Assembly (NCBI GenBank): GCA_036852015.1 | Contig: JAANDG010000533.1 | Location: 1-64,000 of the forward strand | Direction: 5' to 3' | DNA from: Pelodera strongyloides | Taxonomy: Eukaryota; Nematoda; Chromadorea; Rhabditida; Rhabditidae | DNA length: 64,000 nt | Shown here: in pieces, positions 62,400 through 64,000 of the stretch | How positions within the stretch are numbered: the first letter of the stretch is position 1 | Layout of the letters: each line of letters starts with the position of its first letter | Notes under the pieces: model-generated | Database searches by the model: none | Told to the model about the DNA's origin: nothing | The model's input: only the letters and a program-made list of their open reading frames with translations | Translations under genes and position numbers: made by a program

Positions 62400-64000
62400 C
62401 TTTTTCTTCTTTTCATTTTTTTATTCTCATCGTTCAGTCAGTCAGACGATGCTTTAAACTAAAATATCACGTTAGCACAAACTTCACGTGATAGCTGTAT
62501 AAACAGAACAGTTTACGTTTTTGAATGGAAGTCTAACTTGAAGTTTTTATGTATGCGAAGGTGATTGCGACAGTGAACACTATGAATGGAAATTGGAAAT
62601 GCTTATGAATTGGCAAAGAAATTTATAAGGTCTAAGCGCTCTTAGTTTGTTAATTAGTTAGCGAAGTTGTCATTGTACCTTATCTCATAGGAATATAGCG
62701 TAGGTAGTGTCTGTTGCGTAGTTAGTGTCCATTTTCTACTTTACAATATACTATTTTATGGTATTCTACGTATACATGTGTAGGAGTACAGAAGCAGGCA
62801 GGTGACTGCCTGTCTGTCCGTGTTGTTTGAAAAAAGAGTGTTTTCCTTCGTTATCAGTCTGATGTTATCTGTTTGGGACTTTTGGAATGTATAGAATAAG
62901 GACTGCGAGACTGCGACCACGCGAATTGCGTCCCTCTACTTCTTTATCTTGTTTTGGAATGTTTATTCCTGACCCTTAGTTACAGTAGCCAAAATGTGGT
63001 TCGAACCTTAGAACGGGTGTCTTGGTGTCATGAAGGCAATAAAACAAAACGATATTAGGATATCACGCTTTGGAGTTTCCTCCAGGTAAAAGGGGTAGTC
63101 GCGTAAGTGGCCTTAAAACGTAAAACAACGTAGTGCGTATTATTCTGACAGATCATCGTCAATTCGGCCGTTTCATCATAATATGAAGGGTAAAAAAGCA
63201 AAGGATATTTTTGGACACTTTTATTAGTTTCTGTTTCACACGGGACGCTTTCACCATTTCACGTAATAGTGACCCATTCCCCATTTGAATTCAATATGTA
63301 TTGTATTATCTCCTAAAATGCAGCTCTTGCGAAAGAGCGTTGTGGTTTCGGAATTTCGGAGCCAAGTGAGTCATTTGGTGTTCTTGTTATTGTTTCCGAA
63401 TTATAGTATTGGAAGGGGACGTGACGTGTGAAGTTAAATTTGTATCGTAAATCGATGGAGTTTGTTTTCACGAATAACTATTGCCTCATCTTTCTGTAGT
63501 CTATACTGAATACGTTTTACGGTATAGTACTGTCTGGGGGGGGGGCAAAAGTTCACTTACTCTGTGTAAATGTTGGCATCTGGCGACGGGGGAACGTGAA
63601 ATGACTCATTTATTATTGTGATGTATAGTTGGGCTAAAAGCTTGGCGTAAAGTTGTATAGTTTTGCTATTTTGCAAATATTTAACTGATTATATTTAAGG
63701 AACCTTGTATTGTTTGCCTTGTTCCCGTTGTATGAGAGGTTTGTTTAGGATCAACACTGCCAGGTCTGTAGTTGATAAGGACACTGTTTGTTGTTTAAGT
63801 TTAATGACGAAAGTGCCAACGTCCCATGTAAGCAACTGTCAATCACAGCTTTTAGCTCCACGTTATCATCTCTGCGTTAATTGATCGGGTACAGTAGAAA
63901 CGTTTTTTTGTTCCGTCTGGTGGTGTTTGAGTGCGCTGCGCTCCGTAGAACAGTCTAGAGAGATGGATGCCCTCGGCTGGGCGCCTTATCTCACGCCATA
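62400..64000. other. Right end of window, no gene recognised
   Basis: AT-rich sequence with a run of nine or more G near 63536. A short plus-strand frame at 63319-63366 (ATGCAGCTCTTGCG.. to a CAA|GTGAGT donor) could be an exon start, but there is no further support. Confidence 0.5.

Overview
The window is eukaryotic and nematode, most likely Caenorhabditis or a close relative. The DNA is AT-rich, introns are mostly short with TTTTCAG-type acceptors, small palindromic (MITE-like) elements are dense, and the recognisable genes are worm families: C-type lectins, an EXL-1-type CLIC protein, serpentine chemoreceptors, an SLC6 (snf)-like protein and CDC-48. The cdc-48 gene has 19 coding exons, which suggests an intron-rich species rather than C. 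elegans itself (inference).

Layout. 0-19.9 kb (+): a cluster of three C-type-lectin-like genes (619-1525 partial, 10416-12037, 17587-19834) and one decayed first exon (12313-12427), arranged as a segmental duplication and filled with palindromic repeats. 20-23.4 kb: repeats and a CT microsatellite, no gene seen. 23.4-25.85 kb (+): a complete seven-exon exl-1-like CLIC gene. 27.2-37.8 kb (-): a large intron-rich SLC6-like gene (37790 to 29799) with a duplicated terminal exon, followed on the same strand by exons of a four-TM protein that may be its operon partner; a 132-codon ORF on the + strand lies inside one SLC6 intron. 37.8-41.6 kb: no gene recognised. 41.6-50.7 kb (+): two paralogous seven-TM receptors (Srab-like), ten exons each. 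51.5-58.1 kb (-): complete cdc-48 (p97/VCP), 809 codons. 58.1-64 kb: mostly unassigned, with one candidate first exon (62329-62399, -) and two repeat elements.

The genes do not form one pathway. The lectins and receptors are typical fast-evolving arm-type families, the SLC6-like protein has lost the canonical sodium/substrate-site residues in TM1, and CDC-48 is a conserved housekeeping ATPase. All gene models were built by hand from splice signals, reading phase and family similarity, so junctions can be off by a few bases where stated.
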